A program made the position numbers and the translations under genes. The notes under the pieces are model-generated. The model ran no database searches. It was not told the DNA's origin and saw nothing but the letters and a program-made list of their open reading frames with translations. A stretch of DNA of 63,998 nucleotides from Candidatus Krumholzibacteriota bacterium (lineage in GTDB: Bacteria > Krumholzibacteriota > Krumholzibacteriia > Krumholzibacteriales > Krumholzibacteriaceae). Every line of letters starts with the position of its first letter. Within the stretch, counting starts at the first letter, position 1. Positions 34,535-43,284 of the stretch are shown in pieces. The stretch spans positions 1 through 63,998 of the forward strand of contig JAFGEZ010000029.1 in the NCBI GenBank assembly GCA_016931295.1. The letters run 5' to 3'.

Positions 34535-35209
34535 TCAGTCGTCGCCGGCGAGGACGAGACGGTTGGTCAGCTCCCGCTCGACGTCGCGGAAGTTCCGCCA
34601 GGGCACCGACGCGATCCCCTCCTGCTCGCAGTGTTCGAGGAGTTCCCCCTTCGCCAGAACGAGGTCGGCGAAGGCCGCGGGGCAGCGATCGCTGTAGCCG
34701 TTGCCCACGTAGACGACGAAGAACCCCTTCCCCGAGAGTTGCTCCACGTGAAACCGCTTGCAGTTCGCGCACATCGTGCAGTCGAGGCGGTCGTACCAGG
34801 GATACTCGATCCCCGCGAGGCGGCCGTCGTCGACGACGAGGTGGTTCGAGCGGACATGGAGATAACCGAGGGCGGCGTTCATCAGCATCCGGTCGATGTA
34901 GCGGTCGAGCCCGTCGCTCAACACGACGAACTCGTACCGGCGGCGGTTGCAGAAATCGACGAAATCGCCGAAGAAGGGATCGAGGGCCTCGCCGTCGGCG
35001 AAGCGGTCGAGATCGCCGGCGTCGGCTTGCACCCAGGCGATCTCGCTGTCGAGGCATTCTCGGGAGGACACGAGCCCCATCATCCAGCGCTCGAGCAACT
35101 CGTCGCGCGCCGCCGCGTCGGGCACGTACCGCTCGAAGAAGCAGTGGCCGACGTCCCGACTGGCGATGGTGCCGTCGAAATCGCAGGCGATGGCGACCTT
35201 GCGGTTCAC
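34535..35209 (-). CDS. HAD-superfamily phosphatase, MtnX-like
   Basis: 224 residues. DFDGTI (10-15) holds the nucleophile Asp of HAD phosphatases; VVLSDG is motif II and VGNGYSDRCPA the acidic motif IV. The Cys-rich cap segment CTMCANCKR and the overall arrangement resemble MtnX, the 2-hydroxy-3-keto-5-methylthiopentenyl-1-phosphate phosphatase of methionine salvage. Other methionine salvage genes are not nearby, so the substrate is uncertain. It starts with GTG at 35209 in a GTGA overlap with ctpA. Confidence 0.82.
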   Translation of the reverse strand: MNRKVAIACDFDGTIASRDVGHCFFERYVPDAAARDELLERWMMGLVSSRECLDSEIAWVQADAGDLDRFADGEALDPFFGDFVDFCNRRRYEFVVLSDGLDRYIDRMLMNAALGYLHVRSNHLVVDDGRLAGIEYPWYDRLDCTMCANCKRFHVEQLSGKGFFVVYVGNGYSDRCPAAFADLVLAKGELLEHCEQEGIASVPWRNFRDVERELTNRLVLAGDD

Positions 35210-36798
35210 TGCTCCTCCGACTTCGCGAGCTTCTGCTGCTCCTCCACGTAGGCGAACATGCGATCGAGCGTCGGAGCGGCGCGGAACATCTCGAGGACGC
35301 TGAGGATCTCCTGGTCCTCGGGAAGGGTCGCGATGTAGGCGCCCTTCGTGCCGAGCTCCTTGCGGAAGATCTCGCGCTTGACGGCGAGCTTCACGTAATC
35401 GAGGTTCTCCTCCTCGTTCCACGCGGCCTCGTCGATCTCCACCTTCTTCTCGTCGAGGAAGGCCCGGAAGAGGTCGAGGACCGCCGTGTCGACGACGAAG
35501 CTCTCGTCGACCTCGTGGTCGACCGTGTAATGGACCGCGAAGGAGAAGAAGGAGTTGTTCCGCTCGAGCTTGAGCTGGAGATCGGTGAACTCGGGGAGAT
35601 CGATCTCCCAGTCGGGGGTGATCCCGCCGCCGCCGTACACCACGCGTCCGCCGTTGGTGTAGTACTTCTCGCGCTCGGTCGTCTCCGTCGAGTCCGGCTT
35701 CGCCTCCGCCGCCTCCTCGTCGCGATCGTTGCGGTCGTTGTGGATGCACCGGTGGCTCGGCGTGTAGTACTTCTGGGTGGTCAGCTTGAGCGCCGAATCC
35801 TCGCCGATCCGGATGACCGTCTGGACGGAGCCCTTGCCGAATGTCGTCTGCCCGACGATGACGGCCTTGTCCCAGTCCTGCAGCGCCCCGGCGACGATCT
35901 CCGAGGCGGAGGCGCTCGCGCCGTTCACGAGCACGACGACCGGGTAGCCGCTGTGCGTGTTCTTGCCGTTCGAGTAGAACTTCTGGTTGTGGCTCGGGAT
36001 GCGGCTTTCCGTGTAGACGATCAGCTTGTCCTTGCCGAGGAAGAGGTCGGAGACGTCGCGCGCCGCGTTGAGCAGCCCGCCGGGATTCGAGCGCAGGTCG
36101 AGGATGAGCCCGTCGAGCCCCTGCTCCTCGAACCCGAGGAGGATCCCGTGGAGATCGCGCGCCGTCTTCTCGGCAAACCGCGCGATGCGGATGTATCCGA
36201 CCCGGTCGTCGAGCATCTGGTAATAGGAGATGCTCGGCACGCGGATGATCTCGCGCGTGATCGTGAAATCGAGATTCTCGTCGAGGCCCTCGCGCGAGAC
36301 GGCGATGCGCACCTGCGTGCCGGGGCTCCCGCGGAGCTTCTCCACCGCGTCCTCGGAGGTCCAGCCGCGGGTCGTCTCCCCCTCGATCCCGACGATGCGG
36401 TCGCCCCCCTGGATGCCGACGCGCCAGGCCGGGGTGCCCTCGATCGGCGAGATGACCGTCGGGTACTCGTCGCGGACGACGATCGTGATGCCCAGGCCGC
36501 CGAACTCGCCGCGCGTGTCGATCATCAGGTTCTCGTACTGGTGCTTGTCGAGGTAGACCGAATGGGGATCGAGCTCGCGCATCATCCCGTCGATCGCGGC
36601 GTCGATCATCTCCTCGGAGTCCATCTCCTCGACGTAGAGGTCGAGGATGCTCTGCAGGACCTCGCTGAAACGCTCGAGATCCTCGAACACGGCTTCCTGC
36701 GCGGCCTTGTCGCGCTCCTCGGCCCAGACGTAGAAGGAGCCGGCCGCCACGAGGACCAGCAGGGCGACCAGAATGACGACTCTCTTGTTGAACTTCAC
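35206..36798 (-). CDS. ctpA: Carboxy-terminal processing peptidase (S41)
   Basis: 530 residues, anchored or exported by the N-terminal helix (VVILVALLVLVAAGSFYVWA). A PDZ domain follows at about 90-175 (GGLGITI...IEGTPAWRVGIQGGDRIVGI). The S41 domain has the catalytic Ser in GASASASEIVAG (about 296) and the general-base Lys in TFGKGS (about 321). A long C-terminal region after 400 is specific to this branch. It cleaves unstructured C-termini in the periplasm. The start is GTG at 36798 after GGAGG. Confidence 0.92.
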   Translation of the reverse strand: MKFNKRVVILVALLVLVAAGSFYVWAEERDKAAQEAVFEDLERFSEVLQSILDLYVEEMDSEEMIDAAIDGMMRELDPHSVYLDKHQYENLMIDTRGEFGGLGITIVVRDEYPTVISPIEGTPAWRVGIQGGDRIVGIEGETTRGWTSEDAVEKLRGSPGTQVRIAVSREGLDENLDFTITREIIRVPSISYYQMLDDRVGYIRIARFAEKTARDLHGILLGFEEQGLDGLILDLRSNPGGLLNAARDVSDLFLGKDKLIVYTESRIPSHNQKFYSNGKNTHSGYPVVVLVNGASASASEIVAGALQDWDKAVIVGQTTFGKGSVQTVIRIGEDSALKLTTQKYYTPSHRCIHNDRNDRDEEAAEAKPDSTETTEREKYYTNGGRVVYGGGGITPDWEIDLPEFTDLQLKLERNNSFFSFAVHYTVDHEVDESFVVDTAVLDLFRAFLDEKKVEIDEAAWNEEENLDYVKLAVKREIFRKELGTKGAYIATLPEDQEILSVLEMFRAAPTLDRMFAYVEEQQKLAKSEEQ

Positions 36799-36898
36799 GA
36801 TTCGGACCTCCGGACCGGTGTGCGCCCCGCCCCCGCTCGGGCGTTATCATGAATCGTGCCGGTCGACCCGGCACAAGGGACGTTCAGCCGACAATGCC

Positions 36899-36928
36899 AA
36901 TATAGCGGTCGGGCGAGGGGGGCGCCAA
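36899..36928 (-). promoter_or_regulatory. Possible promoter for ctpA
   Basis: TTGGCG (36928-36923) and TATATT (36904-36899) with an 18-bp spacer on the minus strand, in the gap between tmk and ctpA. A palindrome, GTGCCGG with its complement CCGGCAC around TCGAC (36856-36874), lies in the resulting leader. Confidence 0.5.
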
Positions 36929-36947
36929 AGGGAATCCCCCCTTCCCC

Positions 36948-37598
36948 CTACTCGACGTGTACGCCGAAACGCTCCCGAAGGTTCCCCAGGACGCGGCCGA
37001 CGACCTCGTGTAGGGGCGCCGCGGCGTCGACGACGACGACGCGCCCCGGCTCGCGCGAGGCGATCCGCAGGTATCCCTCGCGGACCCGCTCGTGGAAAAA
37101 GCGGCTTTCCCGCTCGAGCCGGTCGGGGGCTCCTTCCCCCGCCGCCTCGCGGCGCTCCGGCCCGCGCCGGAACCCCTCCTCCACGGGAAGATCGAACAGG
37201 TAGGTGACCGAGGGAACCGTTGCGCCGACCGCGAAGGCGTTGAGCTCGGCGACACGCTCCTCGCCGATGCCGCGCGCCCATCCCTGGTAGGCGACCGAGG
37301 CGTCCATGAACCGGTCGCAGAGCACCCACCTGCCCGCCGCGAGCGACGGCCGGATCACCTCGTCGACGATCTGCGCGCGCGCGGCGATGTAGAGCAGAAG
37401 CTCGGTCTGCGGCGAGATCTCCTCGTTGCCCGGATCGAGCAGGACGCGGCGGATCGCCTCGGAGACGGGATTGCCCCCCGGCTCGCGCGTGAGGATCGCC
37501 TCGACGCCGGCCCGGCCCAACCGCTCGAGGACGAGGCGGGCGACCGTCGATTTCCCGGAGCCCTCGACCCCCTCGAAGGTGACGAATCTCGCTTCCAT
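36948..37598 (-). CDS. tmk: Thymidylate kinase
   Basis: 216 residues. P-loop EGVEGSGKST (9-18), DRF motif (VLCDRFMDASVAYQGWARG) and TREPGG for dTMP binding. It phosphorylates dTMP to dTDP. The lid region has a longer acidic/basic insertion (RRGPERREAAGEGAPDRLE). It lies 9 bp after the MATE transporter gene. Confidence 0.95.
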   Translation of the reverse strand: MEARFVTFEGVEGSGKSTVARLVLERLGRAGVEAILTREPGGNPVSEAIRRVLLDPGNEEISPQTELLLYIAARAQIVDEVIRPSLAAGRWVLCDRFMDASVAYQGWARGIGEERVAELNAFAVGATVPSVTYLFDLPVEEGFRRGPERREAAGEGAPDRLERESRFFHERVREGYLRIASREPGRVVVVDAAAPLHEVVGRVLGNLRERFGVHVE

Positions 37599-37607
37599 GG
37601 CGACCTC

Positions 37608-38987
37608 TCAGGCGGTGAGCTCGCCGATGCGCCGCTGGAACCGGCGGAAGGCGAGGCTCACCTTGAAGATCTCGTCAGCGCCGGCGGCGATCCAGACGCC
37701 CATGAGCGACAGTCCGGCGGTGAAGGCCAGGTTGAACCCGAGCACCATCTCGAAGAAGAGGACCCCCGCGAAGGCGAGGTACATCGGGTAGCGGTTCTCG
37801 CCGACGCCGCGGAGGCTGTAGGAGTAGATGAAGGACAGGGCCTTCGGTATCTGCACGAAGGCGGCGATCTGCAGCACCCGCGCGCCGAGCTCGACGACCT
37901 CCGGGTCGCTCGTGAAGAGCAGGATGAAGTAGCGGGCGCGGAGGAAGATCACCGCGGCGATGAAGAGGACGACGCCGCCGACGAGCCAGAAGAACGTGCG
38001 CGTCGTGTGCCTCGCGTGGTCGTGGTCGTTCGCCCCGTAGCACCGCCCGACGAGCGTGAGGGCGCCGATGGCGAACGCCTGGTAGAGGATCGAGAAGAGC
38101 CGCTGGAAGGTGAGGATGATCTGGTGCGCGCTCGCCTCCACCGCGCCGAGACGGTTGGTGTATCCCATGACGACGATGATGCCGGTCATCCAGGCGAGCT
38201 GCTCGAGGGTGATCGGCGTGCCCGTGCGCAGGATGTGGAAGATGCTCTTCCGCCGCGCGTAGCGGAAATCCTTCCATCGGAAGGTCAAAAGGCTCCGCCC
38301 CCGGAGGATGACGCTGTAGGTGAAGACGCACCCGGCCGTGTGCCCGATCCCCGCGGCGATCGCCGACCCACGGGGGCCGAGCGCCGGCAGGGGCCCGATG
38401 CCGAAGATCAGCACGAAGGCGAGGACGAGATGGATCCCGTTGACGAGCAGGGAGACGATCATCGACAGGTGCGTGTCCCCCGCTCCCCGCACGATCCCGA
38501 TGGCGACGAGGTTCATGATGATGAAGGGGGCGAACCAGGCGATCGTCCGCAGGTAGTCGGCGGCGACCGCCGTCACGGCGGGGGTCGTCCCCAGCAGCGT
38601 CCGGAAGATGAAGGGCGAGAGGAAGCCCCAGAGCGCGGCGATGCCGATCGCGACGATGGCGGTGGTGAAGAGCGACTGCCCGAGGAAGTGGTTCGCGTCC
38701 TCACGCCGCCCCTCGCCGACCAGCCGGTTGATGACGATCGACGCGCCGAAGATGAAGATCAAAAGGACCGTGAAGGTCCAGAGGATGATGTTGACGATCG
38801 AGCCGACGGCGGTGACGGCGTCGACCGCGCGGGCGCCCGCTCCCGGGTAGCAACGCATCATCACGCCGGCGCCGATCCGGCCCATGAAGGTTATCTCGAT
38901 CGTCCACATGACGATCTGCGCGGCCAGGTCGACCACGATCGGCACGGAGGTCTTGAGAATGGAAACGAGGCTGTTCCTGTTCTTCAT
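37608..38987 (-). CDS. MATE-family efflux transporter
   Basis: 459 residues with twelve hydrophobic segments in two homologous halves. VMWTIEITFMGRIG near the N-terminus, RGAGDTHLSMIVSLLVNG and RGVGENRYPMYLAFAGV fit the conserved MATE half-repeats. It probably exports organic cations or drugs using Na+ or H+; the substrate is unknown. It precedes tmk by 9 bp. Confidence 0.9.
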   Translation of the reverse strand: MKNRNSLVSILKTSVPIVVDLAAQIVMWTIEITFMGRIGAGVMMRCYPGAGARAVDAVTAVGSIVNIILWTFTVLLIFIFGASIVINRLVGEGRREDANHFLGQSLFTTAIVAIGIAALWGFLSPFIFRTLLGTTPAVTAVAADYLRTIAWFAPFIIMNLVAIGIVRGAGDTHLSMIVSLLVNGIHLVLAFVLIFGIGPLPALGPRGSAIAAGIGHTAGCVFTYSVILRGRSLLTFRWKDFRYARRKSIFHILRTGTPITLEQLAWMTGIIVVMGYTNRLGAVEASAHQIILTFQRLFSILYQAFAIGALTLVGRCYGANDHDHARHTTRTFFWLVGGVVLFIAAVIFLRARYFILLFTSDPEVVELGARVLQIAAFVQIPKALSFIYSYSLRGVGENRYPMYLAFAGVLFFEMVLGFNLAFTAGLSLMGVWIAAGADEIFKVSLAFRRFQRRIGELTA

Positions 38988-39078
38988 GTCATGCGGGCCC
39001 GACCCGCGACGGCGGACGACCGGCCGGTCTCCGCCTTCGCCCCTCCCGGGCGCGGCGGGCAGGGACCGCCGGACGCGC

Positions 39079-39681
39079 TCAGGAGTTCCTGTCGATCGTC
39101 AGGCGCCTGACGTGCATGACGCGCTGGACGGAGGTGTACACGGTCGATATCGCGAGGAAGACCACGACGACCACCAGCAGCGTACGCCCGAAAAGCAGGC
39201 CGCCGAGGAGGATCGCCACCCGCTCGGGCCGCTCGAGAAGCCCCACCGTGCACTCGAGGCCGAGGCCCTCGGCCCGGGCCCGCGTGTAGCTCGTCAGGAA
39301 CGAGCCCGCCAGCGCGACGAGCAGGAAGAAGACGATGAGATGCGCGCCCGCGCCCTCCCCCATGAAATAAAAGATGAGCGCGCCGAAGTAGGCCATCTCG
39401 GTGAGACGGTCGCCGGTGGAATCGATGAAGGCGCCGAAGGTGGAGGAGGTGCCCATCCGCCGGGCAAGCGAGCCGTCCACCGTGTCGCAGAGGCCGGAGA
39501 CGATCAGGATGACCGCTCCCCACCTGAGCGAGCCCCGGGCGACGACCACGGCGCCGACGAGGCTCAAGGCGATGCCGAACAGCGTGACGCCCGTCGGCGT
39601 CGCGTTGAAATACGAAAGCGTCGCCACGACGGGATCGAGCAATCCCCGCAAGCGGTCCCTGATCTCGGATTTCGTCGCCAC
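39079..39681 (-). CDS. CDP-alcohol phosphatidyltransferase
   Basis: 200 residues, five to six membrane helices. The family signature is complete: DTVDGSLARRMGTSS then FGAFIDSTGD, i.e. D-x2-D-G-x2-A-R-x8-G-x3-D-x3-D, which binds two metal ions. It makes a phospholipid from CDP-diacylglycerol and an alcohol. The GLLERPERV segment also occurs in phosphatidylinositol-phosphate-type enzymes, so an inositol or glycerol phosphate acceptor is possible. Confidence 0.88.
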   Translation of the reverse strand: MATKSEIRDRLRGLLDPVVATLSYFNATPTGVTLFGIALSLVGAVVVARGSLRWGAVILIVSGLCDTVDGSLARRMGTSSTFGAFIDSTGDRLTEMAYFGALIFYFMGEGAGAHLIVFFLLVALAGSFLTSYTRARAEGLGLECTVGLLERPERVAILLGGLLFGRTLLVVVVVFLAISTVYTSVQRVMHVRRLTIDRNS

Positions 39682-39716
39682 GTCTACCTTCCTGTTCTTT
39701 CGTGAAACGGTAACGT

Positions 39717-39745
39717 ATTATGAATCCCGTCGCATTCCCTGTCAA
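39717..39745 (-). promoter_or_regulatory. Promoter of the CDP-alcohol transferase gene
   Basis: TTGACA (39745-39740), 17 bp, CATAAT (39722-39717) on the minus strand. The -35 box overlaps the rsmI stop codon. Confidence 0.75.
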
Positions 39746-40440
39746 GCCGTTCCGCGGCGGCGTCGGCCCGCCCCCGCGACGACCAGCGTGATCTCGCCGC
39801 GGACCCCCGAAAGGCGGAACCGCGCGAGCAGTTCGGCCGCCGTCCCGCGCGCCACCTCCTCGTGGAGCTTGGTCAATTCCCGGGCCACGGCGACGGGCCG
39901 GTCTCCGAGCACGCGGTCCATGACCTCGAGCGTGGCGAGGAGCCGGTGGGGGCTCTCGAAGAAGATCGTCGTGCCCGGATCGTCCCGGGCCTCGGCGATC
40001 GTTTGCTCGAGCCGGCCCGATTTCCGTGGCAGGTATCCGCGGAAGGTGAACCGGTCGGGCGGAAGCCCCGAGAGGACGAGGGCGTCGAGCGCCGCGCTCG
40101 CACCGGGAATCGCCGTGAAATCGATCCCGGCCTCGATCAGGGCCCGCACGAGGTAGAAGCCGGGGTCGGAGACGGTCGGCGTGCCGGCGTCGGAGACGAG
40201 GGCCATCCGCTCGCCCGCGGCGAGCCGGGCGACGATCCCGGGAGTGACCCTCTCCTTGTTGTGGTCGTGGTAGGCGCTCGTCGGCGTTCCGACGCCGTGC
40301 CTCGAGAGCAGGCGGCGCGCCATCCGCGTGTCCTCGGCGAGCACGAGATCGACGAACCGGAGTGTCTCGACGGCCCGGGCGGACAGATCGTCGAGGTTGC
40401 CGATGGGAGTGGCGACGAGATAGAAGGAGTAGGTCTTCAT
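39742..40440 (-). CDS. rsmI: 16S rRNA C1402 2'-O-methyltransferase
   Basis: 232 residues of the tetrapyrrole-methylase fold. LVATPIGNLDDLSARA opens the protein, with VLAEDTRMARRLLSRHG, LVSDAGTPTVSDPG and FFESPHRLLATL following, all RsmI landmarks. It methylates the ribosomal P-site nucleotide C1402. The ATG at 40440 starts at the first conserved residue; longer frames extend into the antisense of ltaE. It ends in a short basic tail. Confidence 0.94.
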   Translation of the reverse strand: MKTYSFYLVATPIGNLDDLSARAVETLRFVDLVLAEDTRMARRLLSRHGVGTPTSAYHDHNKERVTPGIVARLAAGERMALVSDAGTPTVSDPGFYLVRALIEAGIDFTAIPGASAALDALVLSGLPPDRFTFRGYLPRKSGRLEQTIAEARDDPGTTIFFESPHRLLATLEVMDRVLGDRPVAVARELTKLHEEVARGTAAELLARFRLSGVRGEITLVVAGAGRRRRGTA

Positions 40441-40477
40441 GGCGGACGACCGGCGCAGCGGGCCCTGCCCGGCGGGG

Positions 40478-41515
40478 CTAGAGGCCGAGCAGCGGCGGCA
40501 GCACCTCCTCGACGCGCGCGATCCCCCCGTCATCGATGTCGAGATGCGTGACCATCCGCATCGCGCCGTGCCCGATGTCGAGCGCGAGGATGCCCGCCCG
40601 CTCGAGCTCGGCACGCAGCGCCGCGACATCGAGGGAACCGTCGATCGATTCGAGAATCACCATGTTCGTTTCCACCGGGTTGCGCAGCTGCGCCAGCGGG
40701 CTCTTCTCGACGATCTCCCCGATCCGTTTCGCCCGCTCGTGGTCCTCGGCGAGCCGCTCGACGTTGCGCTCCATCGCAAGCAGGCAGGCCGCGGCCAGGA
40801 TGCCCGCCTGCCGCATGCCGCCGCCGAGGCGTTTCCGCCACCGCCGCGCCGAGCTGATCGTCGCGGCGTCGGCGCAGAGAACGGAGCCGACCGGCGCCCC
40901 GAGCCCCTTGGAGAAGCAGAAATTGACCGAGTCGACGAGCGAGGTCCACGTTTCGAAGGGGATTCCCGTCGCCACGACGGCGTTCGCCAGGCGCGCCCCG
41001 TCGAGATGGAGCCGGAGGCCGCGCTCGCGCGCGAAGGTCGAGACCGCCTCGACCTCGTCGAGGGGATAGACCGTCCCGCCCGCCCGGTTGTGCGTGTTCT
41101 CGATCGCGACGAGCGAGGTCCGCGGGTGGTGTATGTTGTCCGGGCGCACCGCGCCGGGAAGCTCGTCGAGGGGCAGCCGCCCGCCCGCGCCGTCGGTCGT
41201 GTAGATCTGGAGACCGCCGATCGTCGCGGCGCCCCCCGCTTCGTAGTTGAAGATGTGGCAGTTGCGGTCGACGACGATCTCGTCGCCGGGGCGCGTCTGC
41301 GCGAGGAGCGCGAGCAGGTTCGCCATCGTGCCGCTCGGCACGTAGACGGCCGCCTCCATCCCGAAGAGGGCGGTCATGTGCGCCTCGAGCCTGCGGACCG
41401 TGGGATCGTCCCCGAGGACGTCGTCGCCGACGACGGCGGAGGAGATCGCCTCGCGCATACCGGGGCCGGGGCGGGTGACGGTGTCGCTTCTCAGATCGAC
41501 GATCGGTGCGGGCAT
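40478..41515 (-). CDS. ltaE: Low-specificity L-threonine aldolase
   Basis: 345 residues, PLP fold type I. DLRSDTVTRPGPGMREA, YVPSGTMANLLAL, HLDGARLANA and the PLP-lysine segment FCFSKGLGAPVGS match threonine aldolases. It cleaves threonine to glycine and acetaldehyde. It lies 37 bp upstream of rsmI and 100 bp after the HU gene. Confidence 0.93.
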   Translation of the reverse strand: MPAPIVDLRSDTVTRPGPGMREAISSAVVGDDVLGDDPTVRRLEAHMTALFGMEAAVYVPSGTMANLLALLAQTRPGDEIVVDRNCHIFNYEAGGAATIGGLQIYTTDGAGGRLPLDELPGAVRPDNIHHPRTSLVAIENTHNRAGGTVYPLDEVEAVSTFARERGLRLHLDGARLANAVVATGIPFETWTSLVDSVNFCFSKGLGAPVGSVLCADAATISSARRWRKRLGGGMRQAGILAAACLLAMERNVERLAEDHERAKRIGEIVEKSPLAQLRNPVETNMVILESIDGSLDVAALRAELERAGILALDIGHGAMRMVTHLDIDDGGIARVEEVLPPLLGL

Positions 41516-41615
41516 GAGACGTCGCCTTTCGTGGAACGGAAAAGACTGCCGGGCCGGCGTCCGGACAAACGGATATCCTGCAACGACGTGTGCAAGTGTA
41601 CGGCGGAAGAGCCGT

Positions 41616-41894
41616 CTACGACTGGGCCACGAGCTCCTTGAGCTCCCTGGAGACCTTGAAGACGGGGACCTTGCGGTCGGGCACGGGAACGGGTTCGCCG
41701 GTGCGCGGGTTGCGCGCCATCCGGGCCTTGCGCTCCTTCACCTTGAACGTCCCGAAGCCGCGGATCTCGTAATGCTTGCCCTCGGCCAGCCCGTTGGAGA
41801 TGCAGGCGAGGAACTTGTCGACCGCCTCCGCGACTTCCTTTTTCGTCAACCCTGTCCTGCTGGCGATGTTCTCGACGATCTCGGCCTTTGTCAT
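41616..41894 (-). CDS. HU/IHF-family DNA-bending protein
   Basis: 92 residues. MTKAEIVENIASRTGLTKKEVAEAVD, IRGFGTFKV and the beta-arm RNPRTGEPVPVPDRKVPVFK are the HU signature. A homodimeric nucleoid protein is expected. The ATG at 41894 has AAGGAGG at the correct distance; longer upstream frames are GC-rich noise. Confidence 0.94.
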   Translation of the reverse strand: MTKAEIVENIASRTGLTKKEVAEAVDKFLACISNGLAEGKHYEIRGFGTFKVKERKARMARNPRTGEPVPVPDRKVPVFKVSRELKELVAQS

Positions 41895-41962
41895 CGGACC
41901 TTCCTCCTTAATATCAGCAGGATCACAATTCCTGTCCCGCGAACTGTACCGGTTATAACAAG

Positions 41963-41992
41963 TTACTAACGGAACGGCCCGAGGACTGTCAA
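41963..41992 (-). promoter_or_regulatory. Promoter of the HU gene
   Basis: A perfect TTGACA (41992-41987) is followed after 18 bp by TAGTAA (41968-41963) on the minus strand. A second AT-rich element, TTATAAC, lies 10 bp downstream. Confidence 0.55.
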
Positions 41993-41999
41993 GGGAATT

Positions 42000-42479
42000 T
42001 TCTCCTCCTTTTCGCGGGTCCCTCCGGGGCCGCGGCGGGGCGTCGCGACGGGGCGTCGCGGAAACCGCGGTCGAACGCCCCGGCGGGGCACGCGGGTTGT
42101 GAGCGGATACCCCCACGCGCCTCGGCGGCTGATTGCGGAACGCGTCTCGAACGTTGCAAACCCGCCTGTTTCGGGGGTATCGGCCCGGATCAGGCGAGGG
42201 CGCGACGAGGAATCATGAGGAATCCCGGGGAAGAGGCCCCGGACCTGGCGATCATGCAAAACACCGCGCCGGGCGCGGCGTTTCGGTATTTCCGGCACGG
42301 AGCGCCCCCGACATGGTACACCCCTTGCTGTTGTGTCGTGGTGCAGCGAGGTGGTCGCCGCCTTCACGAACCCGACCCTGCATCGCATCATCTCGCTGCG
42401 CTTTTCTTTGCCCCCTCCAGAACGGAACGCGTCCTGCGCGTTCCGTTCCGCATATACCCCCGGAGCGCTCCGGCGACCG
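42000..42479. other. Intergenic stretch between HU and queE, no gene supported
   Basis: 480 bp beyond the HU promoter. Open frames on both strands lack ribosome sites and protein-like composition. It contains several GC-rich inverted repeats, including CCGGGG-AAGAG-GCCCCGG-type and CCGGAGCGCTCCGG (42460-42473) elements, plus the perfect hairpin listed next. Confidence 0.6.
42420..42448. terminator. Perfect 12-bp hairpin after queE
   Basis: GAACGGAACGCG and its exact complement flank a 5-nt loop, 32 nt past the queE stop codon. There is no T-run, so termination is inferred from position and stem strength only. Confidence 0.45.
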
Positions 42480-43223
42480 CTACGGCAGATCGAGGAGCTT
42501 GTGGCACTGGGGGATGAGACGCACCTGCCGGCAATACCGGCCGGCGGCGAGAACCGAGCGCATCAGCGTCTCCGCGTCGGGCGACGTGCCGGGCGGTGAA
42601 GCGGGCTGCACGATGACGGGGATCTCCTCCCCCGCACGCGCGACGAGGCAGACCGCCTCGATGAACTCCGCCGCGTCGAACCCCGCCGTTACCACGATCT
42701 TGCAGAAGAGTCCGCGCCCGCGGAAGAGCGGCAGGACGCGCTCGTACGTCTCGAAGGCGCCGAACTCGCCCGAGAGGCCGGGAAGCTTGATGTCGAGAGA
42801 GACGATGTCGACGAGGGGCGCCGCGCAACGCGCCGCCTCCTCCTCGAGCCCGTTCGTCTCGAGATAGACCGGCACGCCCGTCTCCCGGAAATCCTCGAGG
42901 AAGGGAACGAGGAAATCGGGCTGCTCGAGCGGCTCGCCGCCGGTGACGCTGAGCGAGTGGAGCCCGGGTGTCGCCGCGACGAGCTCGTCGACGGCGAGAC
43001 GCACCCGCTGCATGGCGACGGGATTCGGGAAACGCTTCTCGCCCCGCGGCCCGCGGATGATCGCGGCGTCCGGCCGATGGCGGAACCGGTTCGTGTCGCA
43101 GTAGGGGCACCGCCGTCGGCAGCCCGCCAGACGCAAAAACACCTGGAGCGCCCCCACCCACGGGCCCTCGCCCTGCACCGAACGGAAGAGCTCGGCCACG
43201 TATGCCGTCGCGGGCGTCGTCAC
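42480..43223 (-). CDS. queE: 7-carboxy-7-deazaguanine synthase (radical SAM)
   Basis: 247 residues. The radical-SAM cluster cysteines are Cys35, Cys39 and Cys42 (CRRRCPYC). FRSVQGEGPWVG opens the protein and SVTGGEPL is the SAM-binding GGE motif. It converts carboxytetrahydropterin to 7-carboxy-7-deazaguanine on the way to preQ0. GTG at 43223 is favoured by GGAAGGG upstream; another GTG at 43250 would add nine residues. Confidence 0.92.
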   Translation of the reverse strand: MTTPATAYVAELFRSVQGEGPWVGALQVFLRLAGCRRRCPYCDTNRFRHRPDAAIIRGPRGEKRFPNPVAMQRVRLAVDELVAATPGLHSLSVTGGEPLEQPDFLVPFLEDFRETGVPVYLETNGLEEEAARCAAPLVDIVSLDIKLPGLSGEFGAFETYERVLPLFRGRGLFCKIVVTAGFDAAEFIEAVCLVARAGEEIPVIVQPASPPGTSPDAETLMRSVLAAGRYCRQVRLIPQCHKLLDLP

Positions 43224-43284
43224 GGCCGCCGCCCTTCCGCGCGCGGCCACCGGCCGTCGCTCGTCGCGCGAAACGGCGCGCGCG

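Noticed and set aside
42117-42479. Short open frames on both strands between HU and queE
   Set aside because: No ribosome sites, no similarity to known proteins by eye, and composition like non-coding GC-rich DNA.
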